The notes below the pieces were generated by a model, which worked only from the letters and a program-made list of their open reading frames with translations, ran no database searches and was not told the origin of the DNA. A program made the translations under genes and the position numbers. This document shows, piece by piece, positions 37,155 through 46,870 of a DNA stretch of 64,000 bases. Each line of letters begins with the position of its first letter. Positions within the stretch are counted from its first letter, which is position 1. The stretch is from Luteolibacter algae (GTDB lineage: Bacteria; Verrucomicrobiota; Verrucomicrobiia; Verrucomicrobiales; Akkermansiaceae), in assembly GCF_042683045.1 (NCBI RefSeq), contig NZ_JBHUIT010000002.1, positions 186,001 through 250,000 of the forward strand. Reading direction: 5' to 3'.

Positions 37155-40100
37155 AATTTAATTTTTCCAGTCCTCTGGTCGCCAAATCGATGAGATGGTT
37201 CATTTCCTTCCGGCGTGACTGTTCAAGGTCATCTTCGAATACAAGCAGGAGCGGCAGCGAAGTCGCGAAGTAGTCGATCTTCGCCGGACGAGTCAGCTCA
37301 TTCTCGGCAAACAGCTTTAGGTCAGCGAAAAGCGCATTGGCCTCGTCGCTCCGCCCAAGCTCCAGCAATGACAATCCGCGGTAATATGAGAGCGCGGAGT
37401 GCTCGGTCACTTCCATTCCTTGGAAATCGCCTGCTTCCCCGGCACTGGATTCGAAACATTTCTGAGCCTCGCGTTCGTTACCGAGCGCACGCAGTGCTCT
37501 ACCGGTCCAGTAGTTTACATCCGTCTTGGCCTGCAAAAGATGATAAGCCTCTCCCAGGTTTTCCGGCGGCTGCATCGCTTTTGTGAAATGATCCAAGGCA
37601 CGCGCTGCGTCACCTCCATCCAACGCCTTTTGTCCAAGTAACAAGTGAGCGACCGTAAACTGACGGAGAACCTTCCCCTCACCTCCTTCCCATGGATGGA
37701 AACGACGATTGAGCAACAATTCCAGCGCGTTCTCTGGCTGATCCGTCAAGTTATACAACTCCACCAAAGCCACCGAGCAATCATCGCGATCGTCCACCAA
37801 TTGCCGCTTCGAGAGAAGGGCAAGCAGTCGCTCTTCAACGGGATCACCCAACTTCGCACGGAGTTGATCATACTCGGCAAACAAACGCGCGTCGGACGGA
37901 GCAAGTTCAAGTGCCTTCTGATAGTAAGCACGAGCCGCGTCTTCATCGCGGCGGACATTGTAGTAAGCGATTCCGAGGTTTCGACAAACAGTTGCGCTGG
38001 CGGGAAATCGTTCCCATGTGGCAATCGCGTCTTCGTGCCGTTTACGGTCGAAATAGTAGTTCCCCAGGCCGAAGGCGGCGTTGCAATCATCCCCTTCCTG
38101 GGCCAGCGTCCATTCCAGCACCAACTGGTCATGCAATCGTGACGGGAAGAAATAGTCCGGGTCCAGTGCCCGGGCCTTTTCGAGGAGAGCCTGATCCTCC
38201 TGCAACCAGGCCAAGGCATAGTGGCTCAGCTGGGATTTTCCAAGTGGGTTTGGCACCGCGACCTCAACGACCTCACGCTCATGATGTAGTTTCAGCAGTT
38301 GAATCGCCTCGGCTCTAAATCCGGAATCAGCAAAGTCGTAGGCGATATCCAGAACCGTTTGCGCATCGTTGCGGCTCTTCGCCAGAAACCCTTCGATATC
38401 TCCGGAGACATATCGCGCCCAGTGATCGAGCGGATCGGCAGCCAACACGCCTTCAAGAACGGCGGACGCATCCAGGCCGAGTTGCTTCATGACGAGTGCT
38501 TTGAGGACCAGGGCCTTGTTGTTCTGTCGATTGGTATCAAGCGCTGCCTCGCAATGCGTTAGCGCCCTGTGCCAATCGGCTCTTCGCGAATCAATCATCG
38601 CCAGTTCGTAGTAGGCCGCCGCCCGCCATTCGAAATTCCAGGTGGCCTTGTAAAATGCTGCGTAAGCATCCTCAAGGCGTCCTTGGAAACGGCGGGTCAG
38701 GCCAAGGAAGTAGTGCGCCTCTCCGGTATTTGGATTCGGGTGACGACAGGTCAGGCTCTTGATGGCGACTTCAAAATGAAGCGCTGCATCAGCGAGGCGC
38801 CCTTGTTTGAGCTTCTTTCGACCGAAAGCGAGATTGGAGCGCAAGTCCGTCGGTTCCCGGCGCAGAGCTTCCTCCCAATACAACTCGGGATAGCGGGTCG
38901 GGTGCCTGACATGCTCCAAATGATCTGCGGTTAGATATAGCTCCTCGATGCTCTCGATATCCTCCGGCATGGGTGGTTCCGTGGCGACCTCACGGCTCCT
39001 CTCAAGCGAGGCGGAATTTAACGGACGATAGGACACAAGCCCTTCCACTGAAAGTTCGAGCGACGTGACATCCTCCCCATCGAACCGGAGATCCTGATTC
39101 TGCCAGGGCTCCTCGGGCGAAAGGTCCACCCGTTCATCAAGCAGAACCCGGTCACCATCCCGCAACACGATGCGAGCGTCTGCGAAGCGCCGCGAAACAA
39201 CCGCTCCCAGATCCAGCGAACGGTCGTCATTTAGAACCAAACGAACCGCGGCATCTTCGGTGGCATTCTGGACGGGACCGATCTTTTTGTAGGGCCACCA
39301 GAACTGGGAGAAGGTCTTGGTTTCATAGGGCAACAGATAGCTGAAATCCGGTTGATTATCCGTGTAGACCCCGGCCATCAGTTCCACATAGGGGCCGTTT
39401 TCGTCAGTGAGTTCACGGTCCCATGCCTTGCCAAACTCATGATTCCCCCAGGTCCACTGCTTCTTCCCGGGGGAAATGTGCCGATTGGCGACATGAATAA
39501 ATCCTCCCCCGGCATCGAAGTCGTAGCCGCCAAAAAAGTCGAAGTTCGTATCACAAACCATGTAACTGGTCGGCACAGGGATGTTTTTATAGAGGCTAAG
39601 ATCATTCGCGCCCTTTCGCGCCGCGTAATCGACCCCGTAATAGGCATTTTCCGCGATAGGAAATGAACTCTGGGCCCGCACGGCGTGATCTGCGACATAG
39701 TGAACATCTGGTGGAAAGAAGCTCTGATAGTTCTCATGCACCAGGGCCGCGACATTCGCCCACCACAGAAAGGTTCGGGTAAAGGGAGTCCGGTTGAACA
39801 AGCGAGCCCGCAGCTCGATCAGCGAGGAATCGGGCCGAATCCGAATCCCGTGCATGCCCTTGAGCCTGTCGATCGGATCGTGCTCCGACAGCCAAAGCGT
39901 CTTCGCTCCATCCGCCTCTTCCTCGATGTGGGTATCGGTGGGCATGTAAGTGCCCGGGCGATGGTGCTGCGGCCAGTTGAACTCCACTCCCCCGGAAATC
40001 CACGGGCCTGCCAGCCCAACCAGAGCAGGCTTGATGACATCATTTCGATAAAAGAAATCATAGTCGTTGTTGACCTTGTCCTGTCCGAGATAGATGCGCC

Positions 40101-40332
40101 CGCCAATTTCCGGCAGCATCACCAGCCTCACAAAGTCGTTCTCCAACAGCACGGAATCATAATCCCGGTTCTCCGGTGAATCATAGACTTTGTCGATGAA
40201 TGGCACAGGATACACCTTGCCGCTGGATCCCTGATAGACCCGTTTCTCGAAGAAAAGCGGGTGCTTCTCCGGAGTTCCCAAACCATAGGTCGGGATGGTG
40301 ATTTTTTTGCGAATCGCGCTTACTTTACTCAT
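37135..40332 (-). CDS. DUF5107 domain protein with C-terminal TPR repeats
   Basis: 1065 residues from the ATG at 40332 (MSKVSAIRKK). An open frame of 97 codons upstream overlaps the GH95-like gene and does not look coding. No signal peptide is seen, so it is probably cytoplasmic. Residues about 45-330 are the DUF5107 domain, related to galactose-mutarotase-like folds ('LPEIGGRIY', 'ISGGVEFNWPQHHRPGTYMPTD'). Residues about 480-1040 form a long tetratricopeptide-repeat array ('AFGLGNYYFDRKRHEDAIATWERF'). The ATG overlaps the upstream stop by four bases (ATGA). DUF5107-TPR proteins are common in glycan operons, but their reaction is not established. It may bind or convert an imported oligosaccharide. 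Confidence 0.8.
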   Translation of the reverse strand: MSKVSAIRKKITIPTYGLGTPEKHPLFFEKRVYQGSSGKVYPVPFIDKVYDSPENRDYDSVLLENDFVRLVMLPEIGGRIYLGQDKVNNDYDFFYRNDVIKPALVGLAGPWISGGVEFNWPQHHRPGTYMPTDTHIEEEADGAKTLWLSEHDPIDRLKGMHGIRIRPDSSLIELRARLFNRTPFTRTFLWWANVAALVHENYQSFFPPDVHYVADHAVRAQSSFPIAENAYYGVDYAARKGANDLSLYKNIPVPTSYMVCDTNFDFFGGYDFDAGGGFIHVANRHISPGKKQWTWGNHEFGKAWDRELTDENGPYVELMAGVYTDNQPDFSYLLPYETKTFSQFWWPYKKIGPVQNATEDAAVRLVLNDDRSLDLGAVVSRRFADARIVLRDGDRVLLDERVDLSPEEPWQNQDLRFDGEDVTSLELSVEGLVSYRPLNSASLERSREVATEPPMPEDIESIEELYLTADHLEHVRHPTRYPELYWEEALRREPTDLRSNLAFGRKKLKQGRLADAALHFEVAIKSLTCRHPNPNTGEAHYFLGLTRRFQGRLEDAYAAFYKATWNFEWRAAAYYELAMIDSRRADWHRALTHCEAALDTNRQNNKALVLKALVMKQLGLDASAVLEGVLAADPLDHWARYVSGDIEGFLAKSRNDAQTVLDIAYDFADSGFRAEAIQLLKLHHEREVVEVAVPNPLGKSQLSHYALAWLQEDQALLEKARALDPDYFFPSRLHDQLVLEWTLAQEGDDCNAAFGLGNYYFDRKRHEDAIATWERFPASATVCRNLGIAYYNVRRDEDAARAYYQKALELAPSDARLFAEYDQLRAKLGDPVEERLLALLSKRQLVDDRDDCSVALVELYNLTDQPENALELLLNRRFHPWEGGEGKVLRQFTVAHLLLGQKALDGGDAARALDHFTKAMQPPENLGEAYHLLQAKTDVNYWTGRALRALGNEREAQKCFESSAGEAGDFQGMEVTEHSALSYYRGLSLLELGRSDEANALFADLKLFAENELTRPAKIDYFATSLPLLLVFEDDLEQSRRKEMNHLIDLATRGLEKLNYETITY

Positions 40333-42845
40333 TTTCCCTTTTGCTTGTTGGCTTTCCGCTCGGCATGAATTCTCTCCGCCTCTTCCAGCGGAAAAGCCGG
40401 AGGATTGATCCCGTAGTCGTTGATCTTTTTCTCCAGCTGAATCTCCAAGCGGACCGGCTCTCCTTTCTTCAAATGAACCATCCGCGCGATATTCTGAGGT
40501 TCCGCAGGCTTCATCTCGGCATCGGTCTTGATCGATGCGATGCCTTGACGGACATACAACGTGATCCACTGGTCTGTGAGGGAGGTGATCACGGTCGTGA
40601 CCCTCTTCTTTTCCAAATCCCACACGAGCGAATCGATGCTCGCCTGGCTGCGACTGCGGATGCCGTGAATTGACCCATTGGGTAAATCGGGAGACCAGGC
40701 AGGAAGGAGCTCGATCACGCCGGGTTTGGAGTAGACCAAGGCTTCCGAGATCATTGCGGGCAATCCGCAGAGGACATCCGTGTTCGGGCTCCAGCCCGGA
40801 TTATGGAGAGTGACCAGATTTGGACTGATGAGATCGAAGCGCATCAGTGAAAACAGATTCTGGTAGAACAACTGGGGATACTTCGTTCGTGCGGCACAGA
40901 ACGCGCGGATCGCGAAGTTATGGCCGGACCAGTCCTGGGGCAGTTTCAGTTCCAGCGCGACTCTCATCGCCTTCATCATTTCCATGTGCTCCTCCCAGTC
41001 TAACTCGTGGGCGGGCCAGACGGGGTAGCTGTGCGACATGTGCCGATGGTTGTAAGCATCCGAGTAGGGCGCATACGCCCACTCCTTGAACGCCCCGCTC
41101 TCATTGATCAGATAGGGAGGAAATTTTTTCAGCATTTCCCGGAGGCTTGCGACCCGGTCCGGATTAATCTCGAGTGCCTGATAGGAATCGATTAGGTTCT
41201 GGATCGCTTGTTTCGCTGCGGCAATGTCCTGGACTGCGTTTATCGAAAGGTTCGCCCCTTGCTCCGGCGAATATGACGGAACAAACAGATACCTTCCATC
41301 TTGGTCATATTCCGTTAGAAAATCCTCATAGAATAACACGCTCTTCTCCATGAGCGGCAGGACCCGATCCTTCAGAAACTCCTTGTCCCCTGTCACCTGG
41401 TAATACTCGTAGAGCGGATAGATCAGCCACGATGCGCCTGCCGTCCAACAATGCCCCGGCCATTTGTCGAAATGGGTGTGGTAGTTTTCCCGACCAGCGG
41501 TTCGCACGCCAGATAGGTATCCGCGGCAACCATAGATATTCATGGCGTTCACCTCCCATGACGGAGCGATTTCCTCGATCAACTCCAGATAGGACATCAG
41601 AGCCTCAGGCAAGGCGCAGGTATTGGCTCCGGCGATTTGCTGGTTCAAATTGGTATCCAAGGTGAAATCCCCCGACCACGCCGGCGTGTGAGATCCGTTC
41701 CAAATGCCGGTTAGCGGCGGAGGATAGTTGCCGCTGGATGACAGCAACGCATAGCGCCCCATATAAAACATCTTCTGAAGCAGCGCCGGGACAATGGAAC
41801 GCCTGCCGGGCTCACTTTGTTTCGCGATCAGTTCCTCCGAGGACAGATATCGATCATCTGATTGGTCCAGATCGATCGCCATCCGCTCCATCACCGGACG
41901 GTGGAGTTTGACATGCCGCTCCAGTAGCTGCTCGTAGTCCGCAGGAAGCTTGGACAAACTCGCCTGCATTTCACCGATCTGTGAGTGCTCAAAATCTTCA
42001 AGATCCGTGATCCGGGTCAGCAGCAATACGCGCTTTGCATCCAGACAACGCAGCATGTCCCCGCTTTGCTCTACCCTTCCGCTGTCGCAAATGACCCGCG
42101 TGGTCCCCTCGTATCCTCTCGCCGTCTTCTTGTATTTGCATCGCGCGGTCATCCACTCGCCGGATAGATCGGTGGTGATGCGCGCCATCCCTTCGCCGAG
42201 CCCCTGCCATTGATCGACCAATCGAAGATCCAATTGGAGCGGCTTGCCATCCGGCGACTCGAACACCTGCACGATGACATTGTCCTCGCGGGAAACAAAG
42301 GTCCTGTTGAGCCACGCCCCAGCCTCATTGCGGAAGCGGACCACCACCTCTCCGCTCATGAAATCAAGGGTCCGAAGATAGTCGGTCACATCCCCGGAAT
42401 CCTTGCGGGTGACCTCCATCGTGTAGGCCGGATGATAGGATGGCGTATTGATGATTTCAGTATGACCTTCCTCCGCCATCACCTTCTGCCAGTAGGCATG
42501 TGCCGGGCCGGATTTTCCTTCTTTCATCAAGCGGCGGACTTCGGGAAGGGCTCGGGAGATCTTCGGCGGTAAAGGGCGCTCGTCCAGAATCGGGCGGAAA
42601 AGCCGTTCATGGTTGAAGATGATCTTTTCCTTGTAGGGCTGCCCGAGAACCGACGCACCCATGATGCCGTTCCCAGTGACAAGGCCGCTGTCCCAACGCC
42701 CCGCCGGCTGGGTGCTGCACATGCCCGGAAGGAAATCCAGGGCCTTGCGCTGCTCCAGCGGGATGGCTTCAATCTTCGCCGCCCAGAGGTTTCCGCAGGT
42801 CGCGAATGCCGCAATCAGAATCGAGGTAAATGGTTTATTTATCAT
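40329..42845 (-). CDS. GH95-like glycoside hydrolase (alpha-L-fucosidase/galactosidase family)
   Basis: 838 residues from the ATG at 42845 (MINKPFTSILIAAF); a start eight codons earlier (42869) is possible. The signal peptide ends near 'LWAA'. The (alpha/alpha)6 barrel shows 'LTGIWNGSHTPAWSGDF', 'TNLNQQIAGAN' (Asn pair of the GH95 site), 'FVPSYSPEQGAN' (general acid Glu) and 'PNTDVLCGLPAMISEALV' (Asp region). GH95 enzymes act on alpha-L-fucose or alpha-L-galactose ends with inversion. The exact sugar cannot be told. It overlaps the transporter gene by 11 bases and the DUF5107 gene by 4 bases, in one operon. Confidence 0.8.
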   Translation of the reverse strand: MINKPFTSILIAAFATCGNLWAAKIEAIPLEQRKALDFLPGMCSTQPAGRWDSGLVTGNGIMGASVLGQPYKEKIIFNHERLFRPILDERPLPPKISRALPEVRRLMKEGKSGPAHAYWQKVMAEEGHTEIINTPSYHPAYTMEVTRKDSGDVTDYLRTLDFMSGEVVVRFRNEAGAWLNRTFVSREDNVIVQVFESPDGKPLQLDLRLVDQWQGLGEGMARITTDLSGEWMTARCKYKKTARGYEGTTRVICDSGRVEQSGDMLRCLDAKRVLLLTRITDLEDFEHSQIGEMQASLSKLPADYEQLLERHVKLHRPVMERMAIDLDQSDDRYLSSEELIAKQSEPGRRSIVPALLQKMFYMGRYALLSSSGNYPPPLTGIWNGSHTPAWSGDFTLDTNLNQQIAGANTCALPEALMSYLELIEEIAPSWEVNAMNIYGCRGYLSGVRTAGRENYHTHFDKWPGHCWTAGASWLIYPLYEYYQVTGDKEFLKDRVLPLMEKSVLFYEDFLTEYDQDGRYLFVPSYSPEQGANLSINAVQDIAAAKQAIQNLIDSYQALEINPDRVASLREMLKKFPPYLINESGAFKEWAYAPYSDAYNHRHMSHSYPVWPAHELDWEEHMEMMKAMRVALELKLPQDWSGHNFAIRAFCAARTKYPQLFYQNLFSLMRFDLISPNLVTLHNPGWSPNTDVLCGLPAMISEALVYSKPGVIELLPAWSPDLPNGSIHGIRSRSQASIDSLVWDLEKKRVTTVITSLTDQWITLYVRQGIASIKTDAEMKPAEPQNIARMVHLKKGEPVRLEIQLEKKINDYGINPPAFPLEEAERIHAERKANKQKGK

Positions 42846-44262
42846 GGTGAATTTCGACGTTTCGATCAACGAGCTCGCGTTCGATCTCTTCCAATGACTT
42901 GCCCTTGGTTTCCGGAATCCAGCGGTGGATCACCCAGAAGCCAACCATGCAAATCAGCCCGTAGAGCCAGAAAGTTCCAGAAGCACCCAATGCCACATTC
43001 ATCGGCTTGAAGGTGACGGTCAGGGCGAAGCAGGCGATCCACAGTGCGGAGACGCAAAGGCTCATCGCCGCACCGCGAATGCGATTGGGAAAAATCTCGG
43101 ATAGAAGAACCCAGGTGATTGGGGCGAGGGTCATGGCGTAACACGCAATCGCCACCAGGACCGCGACCAACACGAAGATCCCCTTGAGCTCGAAATAGAA
43201 GCAGGCACCAAGAATCCCATACGTCACCATCAAGCCACCGGAGCCCAGCAACATCAGCGGACGGCGTCCCCAGCGGTCCACGGTTTTGATCGCGACAAAA
43301 GTGAAAACCAGATTTACGACTCCGGTGATTACAATATTGAACATCATCCCGCTAACGTCGTAGCCAGCCGCCTCAAAGATCTCCTGGGCGTAGTTGAAAA
43401 TTACGTTGATCCCGCACCACTGTTGGAAGACTGCGATAAAGACTCCAAGGCATAAAATTCTGATAAACCGTGGTGTTAGAATTTCCCTGATACGTGGCTT
43501 CCCTTGCTCGCCAGCAAGGCTTGCATGAATCCCGGCCACCTCCGCATCAGCAAAGCTTGAGCCGCCGATCTTTGCCAGAACCCCGCGTGCCCGTTCCATT
43601 CGGGATTGCGTGAGCAACCAGCGCGGAGATTCCGGCACAAGCAAAGCCATCAGAAAAAAGAGCCCCGCCGGGATCGCTTCCGCAGCAAACATCCATCGCC
43701 AACCGTATTGTCCGGCCCAGGAATTGAGGATGATCTCCGCCGTGGCATCGTCCGCCACGGGATTCGCGTTGTAGATGCCCAGATTGACCAGTTGAGCCGC
43801 TAGCACACCGACCACGATGGTTAACTGGTTGATCGAGACAAACTTGCCCCGCATCTCCGGCGGCGAGATCTCCGCGATGTACATCGGTGAAACATTCGAT
43901 GCGAGCCCGATGCCAATCCCGCCGATGATCCGTGCAATGATGAAGCTGTCAAAATTCCCTGCCAGCGCCGTCCAGATGGCCGAAACCGTGAATAAAACCG
44001 CAGCCCCCACTAGAATCTTCTTTCGACCAAACCGATCGGAAACCGCTCCTGACAACAGCGCGCCGCCAAGGCAACCAGCCAGCGCCGAACTCATCGCCCA
44101 CCCCGCCAACCAGGCATTGTCGGAGCCGGTTAGCCCGAAATACACCTCATAGAACGGCTTGGCCCCACCGATCACCACCCAGTCGTAACCAAACAACAAA
44201 CCACCCATCGCCGCCACCAGACTGATCATCCAGATGTATTTCAGGTTATAGGTCGTTTTCAT
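42835..44262 (-). CDS. MFS sugar porter (XylE/GalP-like)
   Basis: 475 residues with about 12 hydrophobic helices. Sugar-porter signatures are present: 'GGLLFGYDWVVIGG' in helix 1, 'DRFGRKKIL' in the first loop, 'PPEMRGKFVSINQL' after helix 4, 'VPESPRWLL' before the central loop, 'DRWGRRPLMLLG' and 'PETKGKSLEEIE' at the C-terminus. It imports a monosaccharide, probably by proton symport, across the inner membrane. It is the first gene of the minus-strand operon and lies back to back with the AraC regulator. This suggests the sugar it carries is the product of the downstream glycosidases and perhaps the inducer. Confidence 0.92.
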   Translation of the reverse strand: MKTTYNLKYIWMISLVAAMGGLLFGYDWVVIGGAKPFYEVYFGLTGSDNAWLAGWAMSSALAGCLGGALLSGAVSDRFGRKKILVGAAVLFTVSAIWTALAGNFDSFIIARIIGGIGIGLASNVSPMYIAEISPPEMRGKFVSINQLTIVVGVLAAQLVNLGIYNANPVADDATAEIILNSWAGQYGWRWMFAAEAIPAGLFFLMALLVPESPRWLLTQSRMERARGVLAKIGGSSFADAEVAGIHASLAGEQGKPRIREILTPRFIRILCLGVFIAVFQQWCGINVIFNYAQEIFEAAGYDVSGMMFNIVITGVVNLVFTFVAIKTVDRWGRRPLMLLGSGGLMVTYGILGACFYFELKGIFVLVAVLVAIACYAMTLAPITWVLLSEIFPNRIRGAAMSLCVSALWIACFALTVTFKPMNVALGASGTFWLYGLICMVGFWVIHRWIPETKGKSLEEIERELVDRNVEIHHDK

Positions 44263-44273
44263 TGAGGATTGGG

Positions 44274-44291
44274 TTTCCGAAGATTTCCGAA
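44274..44291. promoter_or_regulatory. Direct repeat TTTCCGAA, 10-base spacing
   Basis: TTTCCGAA occurs at 44274-44281 and again at 44284-44291, one helical turn apart, in the 79-base gap between the transporter and the divergent AraC gene. It lies 12 bases upstream of the transporter start. AraC-family proteins often bind direct repeats, so it is a candidate site. Confidence 0.4.
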
Positions 44292-44341
44292 CAAAATGCT
44301 CTTGATAAGAAATATAAAATCACAGGCAGGATGTAATTAAA

Positions 44342-45319
44342 ATGGTGTATTCGATCCTCAAGGATGGACTATCTTATCTCATCAAGTATACTGACCACAT
44401 GACGCCAAATGTCACGGAATCCGCCGAAACACGCATCCGCGAAGGGTTTCCCGAGCAGCGCTTGGTCGTGCTACCCGCTAACGCGATCGAACGAAGCCGC
44501 ATTTTACCACTCGTAAGCCAATTGCACATCACGCATATCGGCTCCTTCCTCACGGCGCCCCACCACTACGTCGAGCGCAAGGACGGGGCCCCGCAAGCCA
44601 TCCTCATTTACTGCCTCACCGGAAGCGGCTCGCTCTATCTGGGAGACGATCATTACACGATCAAGCCCGGCCATGTCGCAATCATCCCGCCCCACACCCC
44701 GCATATTTACCACGCGGATGACAAATACCCGTGGTCCATTTTTTGGATCCATTTCAGCGGCCACCAAATCAGGGAAGTCCTGACCAGCTTCGATATCGAT
44801 CGATCCGGTCCCCGGCTCTACGTCCCCGATACGCACCTGATGCGTGACGCCTTCGAGAACATCTACGCCTCCCTGAACTACTACTTCAGCGACGCCGGAC
44901 TCCTCTCCATGACCAGCGAGCTAATGGTGCTCTTCAGTAAAATCAAACTCCACCAAGCCCATATCGAGCCACAGAAGCAATCCGCTCAAAACCGCATGAT
45001 GGAAACGCTGCAATTCATGGGCAGGCATCTCAACATGCCGCTAACGCTGAAAGATTTGGCGACCCACGCCAACCAGTCCGTCCCTTACTACAGCAAACTT
45101 TTCAAAGCGCACCACAACCAATCGCCAATGACCTATTTCATCCAGCTCAAGATCCGCAAAGCCTGTGAACTGCTGGATCAGACCGAAATGAATATCCAGG
45201 AAGTCGCGCACAAAATCGGTTATGAAGACGCCTATTATTTCAGCAGGCTGTTCAAAAAGGTCCAGGGAACCTCTCCGACCTCCTACCGGGAAAACTTGAG
45301 AAAACTTTTCAAAGCCTAG
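44342..45319 (+). CDS. AraC-family transcriptional regulator
   Basis: 325 residues from the ATG at 44342; an ATG at 44399 (MTPNVTESAETR) is a likely alternative. The N-terminal half is a cupin-type sensing domain ('LTGSGSLYLGDDHYTIKPGHVAIIPPHTPHIYHADD'). The C-terminal part (about 225-322) is the double helix-turn-helix of AraC regulators ('LKDLATHANQSVPYYSKLFK', 'VAHKIGYEDAYYFSRLFKKVQGTSP'). Such proteins bind a sugar and activate divergent catabolic genes. Facing the sugar-porter/GH operon across 79 bases, it is the obvious candidate regulator of that operon and itself. Confidence 0.92.
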   Translation: MVYSILKDGLSYLIKYTDHMTPNVTESAETRIREGFPEQRLVVLPANAIERSRILPLVSQLHITHIGSFLTAPHHYVERKDGAPQAILIYCLTGSGSLYLGDDHYTIKPGHVAIIPPHTPHIYHADDKYPWSIFWIHFSGHQIREVLTSFDIDRSGPRLYVPDTHLMRDAFENIYASLNYYFSDAGLLSMTSELMVLFSKIKLHQAHIEPQKQSAQNRMMETLQFMGRHLNMPLTLKDLATHANQSVPYYSKLFKAHHNQSPMTYFIQLKIRKACELLDQTEMNIQEVAHKIGYEDAYYFSRLFKKVQGTSPTSYRENLRKLFKA

Positions 45320-45380
45320 ACTACCCCGCGCCACCGGGAACGGGCTTCACTTTGCTCCGGACGGCCTACGCCGGAAGATC

Positions 45381-46742
45381 TTACAGCTCGAACTCCACGC
45401 CCGGCTCCGGGATGATGACCTCCGCATTCGGGAGGCGTGTCTGCAGCTCCTGCTTGAACCAGGCCATCGCTCCTTCGTCACCATGAACGAGAAATACTTT
45501 CTTCGGATTCACGCTGACTGCGAAGTCCGCGATCGCATCGCGGGTGGAATGCCCGCTGAAGTCAAAAGACCTCACTTCACAATTAAGAGGAACCGGCGGA
45601 AAGGCTGGATCCAGCTCAACTTTATCGCCAGGCGATGCCGCTTTGATTTTTCCGCCCGGAGTCTCGGAATCCGCATACCCCACGAAGAACAAGCCATGCT
45701 TTTTATTTTCCAGCAGACCTTGGCGGGCGAAATTATTCGAGACGGTTTTCTCCGACATCATTCCGCTGGAAAGCGCATAGATGCAGCCATTGTTGAACGG
45801 AATTGGCCCGACCCGCTTTTTGTTTCCTCCCGCCAGTTCCATATCGGTAAGGAACTTGAAACCAGGGCGGTTGCGGCGGGAAACATCGCTGAATTTGTCA
45901 TAGATGGTCGTCATCTTCGTGCTGAGGCCGCCGATGTAGACGGGGGTCTTCGCATTGACCAAACCATCCTCCTTGAAGCGCTGAAGCATGGCCAGGACCT
46001 CTTGTGTCTTACCCATCGCAAAAACGGGAAGCAGAACGGAGCCGCCTCGCTTGAGGACACCATTGATGGCTTCCGCCAACTCATTTTCCTCGGTTTTCCG
46101 TGAGTAATCCTCCCGCCGTGGCTGCTCTCCACGGGTGGTTTCCACGATCAGAACATCGACTTCTTCCTTGGGAAAGACTGCCCCTTTCTGGAGCGTGCTG
46201 TCTTCGAAATTCACGTCGCCGGTGTAGAAAACCTTCTTTCCCTCCGCCTCGAACATCACGCCGACAGAGCCCATGATATGGCCCGCATCGAAAAACTCCG
46301 CGCGGATCTTCCCTCCCTCATCGACATCGAATTTACGGCCAACATTACGACGCTCGAAAATTCCCTTCATCCTGTCCAGCTGACCGTGGCGGAAAAACGG
46401 GTAATCTGTAATTCCGAGCTCCACACGTTTGGATTCCATCACATTGACGGAGTTGTGAAGCATCGCGCAGGCAAGCTCCGCGGTTTCCTGCGATAGAAAG
46501 ATCCTGGCATTTTTCTGGCGTTCCACGCAGACAGGGAGGGTGCCGACGTGATCCAAATGTGAATGAGTGACAAAAATCGCCTCCGCGGAGTTATCGCGGA
46601 CAAGCTCATAACGTGGAATCGCCATCCGGCCTTCTTCCTTCGGGTGCATCCCGGCATCCAAAATCACGTTCACTCCTCCGGACTGAAGCAAATACGAATT
46701 TGCCCCAATTCCCACATCCCTGCACAAACTTTTGAAAACCAT
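45381..46742 (-). CDS. MBL-fold beta-CASP nuclease (RNA/DNA processing)
   Basis: 453 residues from the ATG at 46742 (MVFKSLCRDVG); 16 codons open upstream are not needed. The metallo-beta-lactamase signature HSHLDH is at residues 60-65, followed by 'GHIMGSVGVMFE' and 'YTGDVNF'. The beta-CASP part includes 'PVFAMGKTQEVLAML', 'SGMMSEKTVSNNFA', 'FSGHSTRD' and C-terminal 'FLVHGDEGAMAWFK' (last metal-binding His). These fit the RNA-specificity branch (CPSF73/YSH1-like) of bacterial exo/endonucleases. It probably processes RNA in the cytoplasm. It is divergent from the protease gene and convergent with AraC. Confidence 0.87.
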   Translation of the reverse strand: MVFKSLCRDVGIGANSYLLQSGGVNVILDAGMHPKEEGRMAIPRYELVRDNSAEAIFVTHSHLDHVGTLPVCVERQKNARIFLSQETAELACAMLHNSVNVMESKRVELGITDYPFFRHGQLDRMKGIFERRNVGRKFDVDEGGKIRAEFFDAGHIMGSVGVMFEAEGKKVFYTGDVNFEDSTLQKGAVFPKEEVDVLIVETTRGEQPRREDYSRKTEENELAEAINGVLKRGGSVLLPVFAMGKTQEVLAMLQRFKEDGLVNAKTPVYIGGLSTKMTTIYDKFSDVSRRNRPGFKFLTDMELAGGNKKRVGPIPFNNGCIYALSSGMMSEKTVSNNFARQGLLENKKHGLFFVGYADSETPGGKIKAASPGDKVELDPAFPPVPLNCEVRSFDFSGHSTRDAIADFAVSVNPKKVFLVHGDEGAMAWFKQELQTRLPNAEVIIPEPGVEFEL

Positions 46743-46870
46743 CTGCCGCAGACTCCCCAATCCACGGCAAACTGTCAACCCACAGGCCACATACCCATCG
46801 ACTTACAAAAAAATCCGAAAATAAAGCCGGACAACCCCGCAGGAGGCGGTGTATACAATGAATCTACTAT

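Noticed and set aside
40333..40623. N-terminal extension of the DUF5107-TPR gene
   Set aside because: Lies inside the GH95-like gene; the ATG at 40332 overlaps that stop in the usual ATGA manner and begins the conserved sequence.
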